Below are positions 44,910 to 53,741 of a stretch of 64,000 nucleotides of DNA, in pieces. The position numbers and the translations under genes were made by a program. Under the pieces are notes generated by a model. It was given only the letters and a program-made list of their open reading frames with translations. It searched no databases and had not been told where the DNA came from. Source of the DNA: Emticicia sp. CRIBPO (GTDB taxonomy: Bacteria > Bacteroidota > Bacteroidia > Cytophagales > Spirosomataceae). The DNA lies in NCBI RefSeq assembly GCF_009905725.1, contig NZ_JAAAKV010000006.1, forward strand, positions 310,001-374,000. Reading direction: 5' to 3'. Numbering within the stretch: the stretch's first letter is position 1; every line of letters starts with the position of its first letter.

Positions 44910-47063
44910 ATGAATAAAATTTTAAAGCTCTCTTCCTGGCTACTTCTGGGGCTCAACTGCCTTTTACTCTTCTTGCTGGTTTTTGATGAAAAACTGATCA
45001 TTCCGTTAAACCTGAGTCCGCTGGGCAGAATGCACCCTTTGCTGCTGCACCTGCCGATCGGTTTTGTGGTGATCATGATTTTATTCATCTTTCTGAAAGG
45101 AGAATTTGAGTCCGGAAGCTTTGAAAAGATCCTCAGGCTCAGTGTCACATTTGTAGCCCTCACTTCAGTCGTTGCGGCTTTGATGGGCCTGTTTTTATCC
45201 AGGGAAACCGGGTATGATCCCAAAGCCTTGTTGTGGCACAAATGGACCGGGGCAGGTCTTAGTTTTGTAGCTTATCTGTTTTTTGTGGCCTTTGATAGCA
45301 TTTATCATAATTTCAGCACCTTCAAATCTGCCTCTTTCGGATTACTGGTATTGATTTCTGTTGCGGGACATTTCGGTGCGGAGATCACCCACGGAGAAAA
45401 CTACCTGTTTGAAGCCTTTGCCAAAAAAGCAGAAAAGAAACCCTTCTCTGATAAACAGGCCGTTTACGAAGCCGCCATCCTGCCTATCCTGGAAGCCAAA
45501 TGCATGTCTTGTCATAACGATCAGAAGACGAAAGGCGAACTCAATATGAGTACCATTGCCAAAATGATGAAGGGAGGTAAAAACGGCCCTCTCTTTGTCG
45601 CCGGAGATGCCTTAAACAGTCACCTGACCAAGCGGGTCAATCTGCCGGTTGAGCAGAAAGAGCACATGCCGCCTAAAGGCAAGCCTCAGCTGACGGGGGA
45701 TGAAATAGCCCTGTTAAGTGCCTGGATTACGGAAGGTGCAGATTTTAAGAAATCTTTCGCGGCTTTTCCCGGGCAATCCAAAACCAAAGCCCTGGCCCTG
45801 AAACTGGTCAACGCAGAAGAGGCAGCTCCGGAAAAAACCTATACATTTTCTGCAGCTTCAGAATCAGACCTGAAAGAAGTCAATACCCCTTTTTGTTCCG
45901 TATTTCCGCTGGCAGCCGGCTCACCGGCTTTACAGGCAGAGTTTTATGTGACCAAAAAATACGATAAAAAAGCCCTCGAAAACCTTTCCAAAGTGAAAGA
46001 CCAGATCGTCGTGCTGAACCTGGCCAAAATGCCTGTGACCGATGAGGACATCAACCAGATCTCAGGATTTAAGAACCTGGAAAAGCTGGTCCTGAACCAG
46101 ACCGATATCAAAGGCAATACTTTACAGGAATTGAAAAAGTGTAAAAACCTCTATTCACTGGCCCTCGCCAATACCAAAATCAGCAAAGAGAACCTCCTCA
46201 AAGTACTGGACATGCCTTCGCTGAAAGAAGTCTTCTTATGGAGCACCGCTCTTGACGAAACCGCCTTGGCTGAACTGAAGAAGAAATACAACAAGATAAA
46301 CTTTGATTACGGCTATGTGCCGGCTCCGAATGAGATCCTCCAGCTAAACCCTCCGGTACTGGTCAATGAAGAGTTTATCATCAAAGGAAAAACAGGGATA
46401 CAATTCAAACACCCATTGAAAGAGGTGAAGATCAGGTATACTGTAGATGGTTCGGAACCGGATTCGCTGAATTCACCGCTCTATTCACAACCGGTCTTCA
46501 TTGACAGCTACGCCAAAGTAAGAGCACTGGCCACCAAAGACAAGTGGCTGGCCAGCGAGCAGGTAGAGTATACTTTCTTCAAATCCAATTATTCTCCGGA
46601 TACGGCTTATTTAATAAAATCGCCGGATCCGAAGCATATGGGAAAAGGAGGCAAAACACTCATTGACCTTAAAAAGGGGTCGAGCGACAACTTCAATGAG
46701 CAAAGTTGGATAGCTTACAGGGGAAAGGATATGGAAGCCCTGTTTGAATTCAAAGCTCCCCAGCCGGTTGGTGGTGTCAATATCAGTTACCTTCTGAAAA
46801 CAGATTCTTACATTATGCCTCCTTCAGTGGTGGAAATCTGGTCGGGTGATGATAAATCTTCTCTGAAGCTTGTCGGCAAGGCAACCCCCGCAGCTCCGGA
46901 AAAGATGGAACCAAAAAATAATGCGGCTATTAATATCTCATTACCTAAAGGACAGGTAAAATACATTAAACTGGTCGTTAAGCCCCTGGCTAAGCTGCCG
47001 AAATGGCATCCCGGCAAAGGCGAACCGGCCTGGTTTTTCGTGGATGAAGTATTTTTCTATTAA
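44910..47063 (+). CDS. Membrane cytochrome C-type protein with LRR and sugar-binding-like domains
   Basis: 717 residues. Four N-terminal membrane helices (about 5-165) with 'GRMHPLLLHLPIGFVVIMIL' look like a DUF2231 module. Next is a PSCyt1-type cytochrome domain (about 185-290) with haem motif 'CMSCHND' and 'HMPPKGKPQLTGDE'. Then a short leucine-rich-repeat region (about 350-455), a chitobiase/FN3-associated 'IRYTVDGSEPDSLNSPLYS' segment (about 510-560) and a discoidin-like C-terminal domain (about 580-717). It closes the three-gene module and may anchor the two exported proteins at the inner membrane. The domain string is unusual and no function is known. Confidence 0.88.
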   Translation: MNKILKLSSWLLLGLNCLLLFLLVFDEKLIIPLNLSPLGRMHPLLLHLPIGFVVIMILFIFLKGEFESGSFEKILRLSVTFVALTSVVAALMGLFLSRETGYDPKALLWHKWTGAGLSFVAYLFFVAFDSIYHNFSTFKSASFGLLVLISVAGHFGAEITHGENYLFEAFAKKAEKKPFSDKQAVYEAAILPILEAKCMSCHNDQKTKGELNMSTIAKMMKGGKNGPLFVAGDALNSHLTKRVNLPVEQKEHMPPKGKPQLTGDEIALLSAWITEGADFKKSFAAFPGQSKTKALALKLVNAEEAAPEKTYTFSAASESDLKEVNTPFCSVFPLAAGSPALQAEFYVTKKYDKKALENLSKVKDQIVVLNLAKMPVTDEDINQISGFKNLEKLVLNQTDIKGNTLQELKKCKNLYSLALANTKISKENLLKVLDMPSLKEVFLWSTALDETALAELKKKYNKINFDYGYVPAPNEILQLNPPVLVNEEFIIKGKTGIQFKHPLKEVKIRYTVDGSEPDSLNSPLYSQPVFIDSYAKVRALATKDKWLASEQVEYTFFKSNYSPDTAYLIKSPDPKHMGKGGKTLIDLKKGSSDNFNEQSWIAYRGKDMEALFEFKAPQPVGGVNISYLLKTDSYIMPPSVVEIWSGDDKSSLKLVGKATPAAPEKMEPKNNAAINISLPKGQVKYIKLVVKPLAKLPKWHPGKGEPAWFFVDEVFFY

Positions 47064-47097
47064 AGTTGCGTGGACGGGCTACCCATTGTGGTTAATT

Positions 47098-47640
47098 TCA
47101 CATTTTGTCTTTAAACGGAATTTTGTTTTTGTAATTCCAGAAAGCTGAAACGTTGACAATTTTCCATTTACCATCAGCCTTTTCCATCAGCCTTACCTCT
47201 TTGCTGTGCAGGTAGTACGTTTTTTTGGAATCGCTGTTAAACTGATCCCAGGTGAGGTGGGCAGTGTTATTACCGAAAAAACGTACCTTGAGGTTTTCCC
47301 TCTTCACCACCGGGTGGCTGCTTACCCCCTCCGCTTCTTTTTCTTCGGGGTTTTCCTTAATATATTTCCCAAGATTATTATTGATCGCATTCCAGCCCAC
47401 GCTGGCGTCAAATGTACCGTCTGAGTTACTCCAGGCTTGATAAGCGTAGTCGTTATGAACAAATTTATCCTGCCAGCAGTTGTAGTCGCGTCTGAAGAAG
47501 CAGTCTGTTTCTTCCTGTATAGTCGCCATGATTTCGGCTTTCGCTTTCTCCTCATCAAAAGGAGTAGAAGACTGGCTGGTCTGACAGGAGCTGAAGCAGC
47601 ATCCTATCAAAAGAGCAAAGGAGGCATAATATGTTTTCAT
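47098..47640 (-). CDS. NTF2-like lipoprotein
   Basis: 180 residues with lipobox 'CFSSC' (Cys19). The remaining 160 residues follow the cone-shaped NTF2/SnoaL pattern: long helix 'AEIMATIQEETDCFFRRDYN', then strands 'HLTWDQFNSDSKKTYYLHSK' and 'WKIVNVSAFWNY' at the end. Such domains can be enzymes or simply ligand holders; no catalytic residues are obvious. It is on the opposite strand to the cytochrome module and has no operon partner. Confidence 0.8.
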   Translation of the reverse strand: MKTYYASFALLIGCCFSSCQTSQSSTPFDEEKAKAEIMATIQEETDCFFRRDYNCWQDKFVHNDYAYQAWSNSDGTFDASVGWNAINNNLGKYIKENPEEKEAEGVSSHPVVKRENLKVRFFGNNTAHLTWDQFNSDSKKTYYLHSKEVRLMEKADGKWKIVNVSAFWNYKNKIPFKDKM

Positions 47641-47919
47641 CGTTTTATGTTGATTAAAAATTGAGAATTTATAAGCTCTTTACAGTTGCATGGCTATGGC
47701 TTTCTCATTCAATCAATAACATCCTTGCGTTATGCAATATAATAAAAATAAAAATCATATTTCCAAATATTTTTAAATATTTTCTGGAAATATTTATATT
47801 ATTTTAGGTGTCTTTTTGACGCGAATTTCTTCTTTACTCAAATTATTAATATTTTTTAAAAACTTATGCCGTTCACCTCCTATATTAGGGTCAGGAAATA
47901 ACCTTAAGATTACTATACA

Positions 47920-48984
47920 TTGGATCATCAATTGCAGGCATTCGGGCTGAATCCGGAAGAATATGAACTCGTAAAGTTCGGTTCTGGGCACATCAATCAT
48001 ACTTACCTGGTCAGGTCGCTCACCGGTAAACCGGACTTCATTCTTCAGAAGATCAACACCTATGTTTTTAAAACACCGGAGGACATCGACCGGAACCTGG
48101 AAAACACCGCTGAGTTTTTAGCAGCACATTACCCTGATTACCTGTTTATCAGCCCAGTAAAAACCCTGTCCGGAGAAGGTCTGATGATCGATAACGGAGA
48201 ATACTGGAGGCTCTCTCCTTTTATCCGTGGCTCTTTCTCGATCAATGAAGCCAGTGACCCGGAGCAATCTTACGAAGCAGCCAGGCAATTCGGCATCCTG
48301 ACCCGTAACCTGCACGGCATGCCCGTTTCAGAACTCAACCCGACGATCCCCGGTTTTCATGACCTGGCCTGGCGGTTTGAGCAATTCAAAGAGGCGATTG
48401 CCCATGCGTCTGAAGAGAGAAAATCAACGGCGGCTGAGCTGATTGCATCGTTTCAGGGAAGACAAGCCCTGGTAGACCAGTACATTCAGATTATAGAAGA
48501 TAAAGATTATCCCCAAAGGATGATCCACCACGACACGAAGATCAACAACGTCCTGTTCGATAAAAAAACGCAGAAAGGCCTTTGCGTCTGTGACCTCGAC
48601 ACGCTGATGCCGGGCAAGATCATCTCAGACCTCGGCGACATGGTCAGGACCTACGTTTGTGAGGAATCAGAGGAAAGTACCGCTTTCGACAAAATCAAAG
48701 TCAGGGAGCCCTATTACGAAGCCCTGATGAAAGGCTACCTCTCCGAAATGAAAGACCTGCTGACCGAATCTGAAAAAGCCAGCCTTTTCTACTCCGGCCA
48801 GTTCATGATCTACATGCAGGGACTCCGCTTTCTGAGCGACTACCTCAACAGCGACGTCTACTACCCCATCAAATACCCGGAACACAACCTCAACCGGGCC
48901 AAAAACCAACTGGCACTGCTGGAGGATTTGGAGGAGAGGAAAGGGGTGTTGGAAGGGGTGATTGGGGGGATATTGGGGGAGTAG
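47920..48984 (+). CDS. Phosphotransferase (APH family), possibly a sugar 1-kinase
   Basis: 354 residues starting at a TTG (47920): a stop codon lies in frame 15 bases upstream and there is no ATG, while the family begins about here ('AFGLNPEEYELVKFGSGHIN'). The kinase motifs are 'GSGHINHTYLV' (P-loop-like), the catalytic 'PQRMIHHDTKINNVLFD' (Brenner motif, HxDxxxxN) and 'CVCDLDTLMPGKIISDLGD' (DxD for Mg). It is an aminoglycoside-phosphotransferase-fold enzyme close to Bacteroidota proteins resembling N-acetylhexosamine kinase. It should phosphorylate a small sugar or amino alcohol. Confidence 0.85.
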   Translation: MDHQLQAFGLNPEEYELVKFGSGHINHTYLVRSLTGKPDFILQKINTYVFKTPEDIDRNLENTAEFLAAHYPDYLFISPVKTLSGEGLMIDNGEYWRLSPFIRGSFSINEASDPEQSYEAARQFGILTRNLHGMPVSELNPTIPGFHDLAWRFEQFKEAIAHASEERKSTAAELIASFQGRQALVDQYIQIIEDKDYPQRMIHHDTKINNVLFDKKTQKGLCVCDLDTLMPGKIISDLGDMVRTYVCEESEESTAFDKIKVREPYYEALMKGYLSEMKDLLTESEKASLFYSGQFMIYMQGLRFLSDYLNSDVYYPIKYPEHNLNRAKNQLALLEDLEERKGVLEGVIGGILGE

Positions 48985-49091
48985 AACTCTGTTGTTAGCA
49001 TTACACATTTCTATTATGAGAATGTCTTTTTTAATATGGTTTTTTTATGCAACTTTGCAAACAATATCATATAACTTACAACAAAAAGCGA

Positions 49092-49892
49092 ATGAAGCAG
49101 TTTTTGTCCGCCCTAACTTTAGTGATTCTTTTTGCAGGATGTAAAAAAGGATATACAGATCCCACTTCCGGGCTTCATATTGTACCTCCAAAGATAAAAC
49201 AAATAAAAACAGACCACTACTCGTATGATTTTATTTACGATGCTTCATCAAGTAAAATTGACAAAATCATTGTTAACTATTTATACGATGTTGACCATGT
49301 GAAAAAATCAAGACTGGATGCGACATATACTTTTGAGTACGATAAAGAAAACAAGGTAATTACTGCAAATGCAGACCGGGTAGTGAATCAGGTACTGCTG
49401 GTCAATATGGACGAGGAATACAAATTTTCTTATGCAGATGGAAGAATCCATTCAGTTGAAACTGATCCGGCGTATTCCATCGCATTAAACACTTTAAGCA
49501 TTTACGACTATGATCTCTCCGGCAACCTGATCAAGGCTCAGAACGAAGATACTTCGAATGAATACCGTTACATTAATAATGTACTTACCCGCTCAATACA
49601 TACAGCAATAAACGGTAGTATCAGCGATGAATACGAGTATAAGTTCAGTCAATACAAAAACCCGACAAATTCATTGGATAAAGCGATAGCTATACTAATA
49701 AATAAAAACTTATACGGACCATCATCTGACCCTGCCATATCTCTGCAAAATAATTATCTTTCATCCAGAGATGAAGTTCAGTATATAGTTTTGGAAGCCA
49801 AAAAGAATTATCCGACAAAGGTGTTAATCAAGTCTCAGCTTAATTCACAGAAATTCACGTCAAACCTGGCTTTTGAATATTTTGACTTTTGA
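49092..49892 (+). CDS. Hypothetical lipoprotein, 'FKNP' family member 1
   Basis: 266 residues from the ATG at 49092 ('MKQFLSALTLVILFAGC', Cys17); an earlier in-frame ATG at 49047 would hide the signal peptide. The body is beta-rich with YD-like stretches ('YDYDLSGNLIKAQNEDT'). The C-terminal block 'YKFSQYKNPTNSLDKAIA' followed by 'KKNYPTKVLIKSQ' and 'AFEYFDF' is shared with the lipoproteins at 52902 and 58851. The family is not one I can name; a DUF4595-like fold is possible. Anchored in a membrane, function unknown. Confidence 0.75.
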   Translation: MKQFLSALTLVILFAGCKKGYTDPTSGLHIVPPKIKQIKTDHYSYDFIYDASSSKIDKIIVNYLYDVDHVKKSRLDATYTFEYDKENKVITANADRVVNQVLLVNMDEEYKFSYADGRIHSVETDPAYSIALNTLSIYDYDLSGNLIKAQNEDTSNEYRYINNVLTRSIHTAINGSISDEYEYKFSQYKNPTNSLDKAIAILINKNLYGPSSDPAISLQNNYLSSRDEVQYIVLEAKKNYPTKVLIKSQLNSQKFTSNLAFEYFDF

Positions 49893-50114
49893 CCGGAACA
49901 AGAAAACTCTTTAATTTGAAATATGTACAATGATGAACCTGACTATTATTCATTTTTGAATTCACACAAGTAGATGATTAGGCTCTTATTCTGACAATGG
50001 CACTATTAAAACTGGAAAAATTATGTATAATCTCATTGCTATTTTTACCTTATCCTAAAGTTGGGAGGCTCCCCCTTGTAAAGTATAAAGCTGTTGATAA
50101 TTTAGTAGTCATCA

Positions 50115-50579
50115 TCACAATATATCACTTGCTTTTGGCACTTTTTTATTTTTATAAATATCCAAAACCATTTGTTTTGATGGCTCGTGTCCCAGCTCAA
50201 AAGATTTTAACAAGTGATATAAAGACATTTTTCTGGTAATTACATCACCACTATACATATTAATTTGATCTATATAAACTTTATCTGTTAGAAAGGAGTA
50301 CACATGGTAATGTGCTTCAGGACAATTGTATTTATTCGCCATTATTAATGAATAAAAATAAAATTCAGGCCACTTATCTTTTAATATGTAATAATTAGAA
50401 GCTACGTTGTAAGATTTAAAATCTCCGTTATTAAGGGCATTCATCAACTCTCCATGAATAACCGCAACTTCTTCTTGACTAACATTAATTATTTGGCTTT
50501 CTCTTTTATCCTTACATGCAGGAGAAAGCAATAAAAAAATGCAACAGAAAGTATGATTAATTCTTTTTATCGTCTCCAT
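50115..50579 (-). CDS. Sel1-like lipoprotein, possible immunity protein
   Basis: 154 residues from the ATG at 50579 ('METIKRINHTFCCIFLLL'), with a lipobox-like 'LSPAC'; an in-frame ATG at 50603 is an alternative. The middle 'FYFYSLIMANKYNCPEAHYH' and 'SLYHLLKSFELGHEPSKQMV' are helix pairs of the Sel1/TPR type. Proteins with this 'SLIMANKYN' pattern often sit near polymorphic toxin genes in Bacteroidota, which suggests an immunity role (from memory of the family, not proven). It is AT-rich and lies in a run of similar minus-strand small genes. Confidence 0.65.
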   Translation of the reverse strand: METIKRINHTFCCIFLLLSPACKDKRESQIINVSQEEVAVIHGELMNALNNGDFKSYNVASNYYILKDKWPEFYFYSLIMANKYNCPEAHYHVYSFLTDKVYIDQINMYSGDVITRKMSLYHLLKSFELGHEPSKQMVLDIYKNKKVPKASDIL

Positions 50580-50625
50580 TTTCAAAATACTATCAGACTT
50601 CAAATTTTACTTGTTCCAAAGATTC

Positions 50626-50836
50626 CTACACATTAATAGCGGATTCAACTTTAGTGCATTTCCATTCATCCGTATTATCATTCCAGCTACACTGAACATG
50701 TCTCACAGACTTTCTTAATCTGGCAAAAAAAGGTCGGAGAATAGAATACTATGCGGCATTCATAGCCACATTCTAATACATATTTCTCTCTTGATTGCTT
50801 TGCCCAACTTGCTAAAACATCAATTACAGAAACCAT
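50626..50836 (-). pseudogene. Small gene frameshifted at a homopolymer
   Basis: The ATG at 50836 opens 'MVSVIDVLASWAKQSREKYV' and '...LECGYECRIVFYSPTFF' up to a run of seven A (T on this strand) at 50725-50731. One base out of frame it goes on as 'ARLRKSVRHVQCSWNDNT' and 'DEWKCTKVESAINV' to a stop at 50626. Joined at the run, it gives a coherent Cys-rich protein of about 70 residues; the span of 211 bases is one more than a multiple of three. The frame also runs upstream into the neighbouring gene, so this may be the tail of a longer lost protein. Confidence 0.5.
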
Positions 50837-50843
50837 TCCCGTC

Positions 50844-51155
50844 TTAACAGCCTTCAACTTTATTTCGCAATGCCCATTTATCGTCTTTTTTATACAGTTC
50901 TATTTTTTGAAATAGCTTTGTTAAACCACCTGAATTATTAAGTTTCTCGGAGACGAAAATCTCAAATTTAAACAAATCAAAAGTAATTGAGTCATCCTCT
51001 AAAAAGTCAAATGATACGATGTCCCCATTATCAAACTCAACTGTACAACCTGACCCATGAATTGAATACTCAATTTTCCCCTCATTATCTAAAAAGCCTG
51101 TTCTCTTAACCAACCCTTGCCAATATAGTTTACACGGGTTTTTAACCTCAAACAT
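50844..51155 (-). CDS. Small protein, DUF6896-like, possible immunity protein
   Basis: 103 residues, no signal peptide. The pattern 'YSIHGSGCTVEFDNGDIVSF' followed by 'DSITFDLFKFEIFV' resembles the DUF6896 family, members of which are found with toxin systems. The first 10 residues have no Shine-Dalgarno-like sequence but the upstream region is A-rich as in other Bacteroidota genes. It lies 7 bp from the ATG of the frameshifted gene on the same strand. Family call is from motif memory and is moderate. Confidence 0.6.
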   Translation of the reverse strand: MFEVKNPCKLYWQGLVKRTGFLDNEGKIEYSIHGSGCTVEFDNGDIVSFDFLEDDSITFDLFKFEIFVSEKLNNSGGLTKLFQKIELYKKDDKWALRNKVEGC

Positions 51156-51328
51156 ATTAAAAAAAAAGATGGATTGCGGTGTTAATCCTGCTTACATATA
51201 GTTCCAATAAGTTTTGTACTTCTTCTATTTGAACCATCTCATCTTATTTCCTGGTTTATTTGTCTGATTTGAAAGATTTACTAATTGAGCTACCAACTCG
51301 ATAAGCTCATAGATTAATACGAAATGTG

Positions 51329-51721
51329 CTAATCTGCCCTATAATTTTCAATATTCTTAAATCCTTTATACTTTTCTAAATACTTTCTATTTCCTTTAGA
51401 CTGCAAATTTTCCAAAAACTGGTCTTCAAAATCAGCAATTGCAATTTCGTTTACAAGAAGTTTTTTTCTCCCACTTTCTAAATGTTGTAGCCCTTTTTCC
51501 GTTAATACTTGATAAATTATAAATACCATGAAAAAATCCCATTGATTGTATTTCTTATCAAAATTTTCTATCTCCACGACATGTTCAATTTCCAAGAAAT
51601 CGTCTCTTAAAGATGTAATACACGTATGCATTTTATTTCCATATTCCAAATAATATTCTTGCTTCCATAAACCAATAATTGGATAGAAAATTTCCTCGAA
51701 AAACACCTCCGTTATATTCAT
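51329..51721 (-). CDS. Hypothetical cytoplasmic protein
   Basis: 130 residues, mostly helical, acidic, no signal peptide, rich in aromatic residues ('EEIFYPIIGLWKQEYYLEYG', 'WDFFMVFIIYQVLTEKGLQH'). No known domain recognised. It starts 3 bp after the stop of a small upstream frame (51725-51901), which suggests translational coupling, and shares AT-richness and strand with the immunity-like genes downstream. An immunity role is only inferred from context. Confidence 0.55.
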   Translation of the reverse strand: MNITEVFFEEIFYPIIGLWKQEYYLEYGNKMHTCITSLRDDFLEIEHVVEIENFDKKYNQWDFFMVFIIYQVLTEKGLQHLESGRKKLLVNEIAIADFEDQFLENLQSKGNRKYLEKYKGFKNIENYRAD

Positions 51722-51724
51722 ATA

Positions 51725-51901
51725 TTAATGCCCGATAATTTTTCCATTCAAATCCCTAGTAATTCTATTTCCTGTTGTTTTACTCACTTTACCAAAATCA
51801 GTTGTGTAAAATGGAAGTAATCCTATCACTATTGAACAAAGCCAGATAATTAAATGAAAAAAACCAACAAATCCCCTCCAAAACCTTTCTCCGTATTGAT
51901 T
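51725..51901 (-). pseudogene. Small membrane-protein frame without a start codon
   Basis: 58 sense codons between a TGA and a TAA with no ATG. It reads 'ERFWRGFVGFFHLIIWLCSI' (a clear membrane helix) and ends 'SKTTGNRITRDLNGKIIGH'. The ordered hydrophobic-plus-tail layout looks coding, so it may start at an unusual codon or be the remnant of a longer gene. Its 5' end reaches within 7 bases of the promoter box of the divergent lipoprotein gene. Confidence 0.4.
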
Positions 51902-51908
51902 TCATACC

Positions 51909-51916
51909 TACTTTTG
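51909..51916 (+). promoter_or_regulatory. Candidate -7 box for a lipoprotein gene
   Basis: TACTTTTG matches TAnnTTTG 32 bases before the ATG at 51949. No -33 at the usual distance. Confidence 0.45.
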
Positions 51917-51948
51917 CAGCCCTGATCATTTACGTATAAATATAAGCT

Positions 51949-52770
51949 ATGAAACTGTTTTTATCCCTGTTGAGTGCAGCAATTTTGTTTATTGGGTGTA
52001 AAAAAGAATCCGTTGAAAAGGAAGAACCCGCCGGAAAACTACTCAAGACCATCACTTTTGATAACAATAATATCAGTTACTACTCTTTCGACTCTGTCAT
52101 TTATGATTATGACAAACTCGGAAAACTTGTTAAACTTACACAATTCCGAAGGGATGACCTCTATACCAACCGTAAGACCGTACCGAAAAGATCCGCTACT
52201 TTTAACTACAACGCAGCAGGCCTGCTTGATAACATAGTATCTACAGACTACCTGGATCAGATGGGGATGCGATACAAACTTGGCTACGACCAGAACAACA
52301 GCCTGTCAACGATCAGCTATACCGACAGTTCAAGATACGGCCGGACTTCCAACTATCAGAAAATCGTCAGAAGAACAGACAGCCTTATCGTAGAGCAGAA
52401 TGGCTTCCCGATCATTATCTATAAAAAATCAAACGATAACCTCGTATACCGCAAAACCATTTTTGATGACAACTTCACCGAAATTAAAGATCATCAGATT
52501 AAGTTTCTCAGTCCCTACTATTTCTTTCCCGCCGGCATGCAGGAAATTCTTTTCCTGACAGGCTTTCAAAGTGTCGGACGGTCGAATGCTTATGATCCTT
52601 TTACGCTGGACAAGCTCAGTAAGAATGTGCCTGGAAGCTATAAACCGATGTATGGTTCTGTCAGCCCTCCTTTTGAATATACAGTCAACAAGCAATCCAT
52701 GGTAACCTCATGTTACTCAGGCTCAGAAGATAAGAAAAGTTATATCAGACAAACGTTTTACTATGAATAA
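51949..52770 (+). CDS. Hypothetical lipoprotein with YD-like repeats
   Basis: 273 residues with lipobox 'ILFIGC' (Cys17) and a charged linker 'KKESVEKEEPAGK'. Repeats such as 'VIYDYDKLGKLVKLTQF', 'FNYNAAGLLDNIVST' and 'LGYDQNNSLSTISYTD' are YD-type beta hairpins. The C-terminal half differs from the 49092/52902/58851 group and lacks their 'FS-[YF]KNP' block. Membrane-anchored, function unknown. It is 131 bp from the next lipoprotein gene on the same strand. Confidence 0.75.
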   Translation: MKLFLSLLSAAILFIGCKKESVEKEEPAGKLLKTITFDNNNISYYSFDSVIYDYDKLGKLVKLTQFRRDDLYTNRKTVPKRSATFNYNAAGLLDNIVSTDYLDQMGMRYKLGYDQNNSLSTISYTDSSRYGRTSNYQKIVRRTDSLIVEQNGFPIIIYKKSNDNLVYRKTIFDDNFTEIKDHQIKFLSPYYFFPAGMQEILFLTGFQSVGRSNAYDPFTLDKLSKNVPGSYKPMYGSVSPPFEYTVNKQSMVTSCYSGSEDKKSYIRQTFYYE

Positions 52771-52901
52771 GCCCTGAGTTTGGTTCCTTTCAGCAATCGG
52801 TTAAAATATTGGATCATTAAAAGCAACGGACAGTTCCAAAGGGTACGTGATCCGTCCGGATCATTATCAGAAAACCACTTAGATCAAAAAGATTACTCCC
52901 A

Positions 52902-53741
52902 ATGAAAAAACTTTTCCTAATCGCTGTAATTTGCCTTGCTGTTTCATGCAAAAAAGAAAATACCAAACCGGATCCGGTTGAAGAAATTGTTCCGGAAAAA
53001 CCTCAACCTAAGACATTAGTGAAAAAAATAAAGTTTCACAATGTTTCTGATAAAAAACAGCTCCTGGTTACCACTACGATTGAGCTTTTCTATAAGGAGA
53101 ATACATCAATTGTCGAAAAAGCGACCAGGACAAGAACCAGTTTTTCAAGTGACGGCAAAATTACCAGTAGTTTTGAAGAAATCATGACTTTTAAACACAA
53201 TGAGGACGATCTGATCCGAAGTTCAGTTTTTGCCCCAAATCCTCCTAATTCTACCAGTGATCCGATTTTTTCTGAATATATTTACAAAGGAAAGCAGCTG
53301 GATTATTCCACAAATAGTGTCGGTTTTACTCAATACTATAAGTATGACGCTAAAGGCAATATTGTTACAATCATCGCTAATAAAAACGAATATTACTACA
53401 CCTATAATGACAGGACGCTTACTGAAGGGAAATATTATACCGACCGAGGTACTCATTTTTTTGAATTCTCAAAATATAAGAATCCACTTGCCAGTTTAGA
53501 TCCCATAGTTGCCGGATTTGCCGGACTTATATTTTACGGCATGGTTACTGATATGCCCCCTGTATATCTGCAAGCCAATTATCTTGCTTCCAAAACATAT
53601 TCACCCACTCCCACCGGAGGCTCTTATAAAGTTGTATTCAGCGTCATGGAATCAAAAAATGACTACCCATTGAAAGCAGAGGCTACCGGGTTTACGTCAA
53701 ATCAGACGGCAGTTTTTGAATATGAATATCTGAACCTATAA
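52902..53741 (+). CDS. Hypothetical lipoprotein, 'FKNP' family member 2
   Basis: 279 residues with lipobox 'CLAVSC' (Cys17) and a Lys/Glu/Pro-rich linker ('EEIVPEKPQPKTLVKKIKF'). The body is beta-rich ('YYKYDAKGNIVTIIANKNE') and ends in the shared block 'FEFSKYKNPLASLDPIVAG', 'SKNDYPLKAEATG' and 'FEYEYLNL'. Clear paralogue of the genes at 49092 and 58851. No enzymatic motif. Confidence 0.75.
   Translation: MKKLFLIAVICLAVSCKKENTKPDPVEEIVPEKPQPKTLVKKIKFHNVSDKKQLLVTTTIELFYKENTSIVEKATRTRTSFSSDGKITSSFEEIMTFKHNEDDLIRSSVFAPNPPNSTSDPIFSEYIYKGKQLDYSTNSVGFTQYYKYDAKGNIVTIIANKNEYYYTYNDRTLTEGKYYTDRGTHFFEFSKYKNPLASLDPIVAGFAGLIFYGMVTDMPPVYLQANYLASKTYSPTPTGGSYKVVFSVMESKNDYPLKAEATGFTSNQTAVFEYEYLNL

Noticed and set aside
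44408-45241. 277-codon minus-strand frame across the DUF1501 and cytochrome genes
   Set aside because: It covers two well-supported plus-strand genes and its product is low in recognisable structure.
49997-50239. 80-codon plus-strand gene before the Sel1-like gene
   Set aside because: It overlaps the end of the better-supported minus-strand gene, and the protein looks like AT-rich chance coding.
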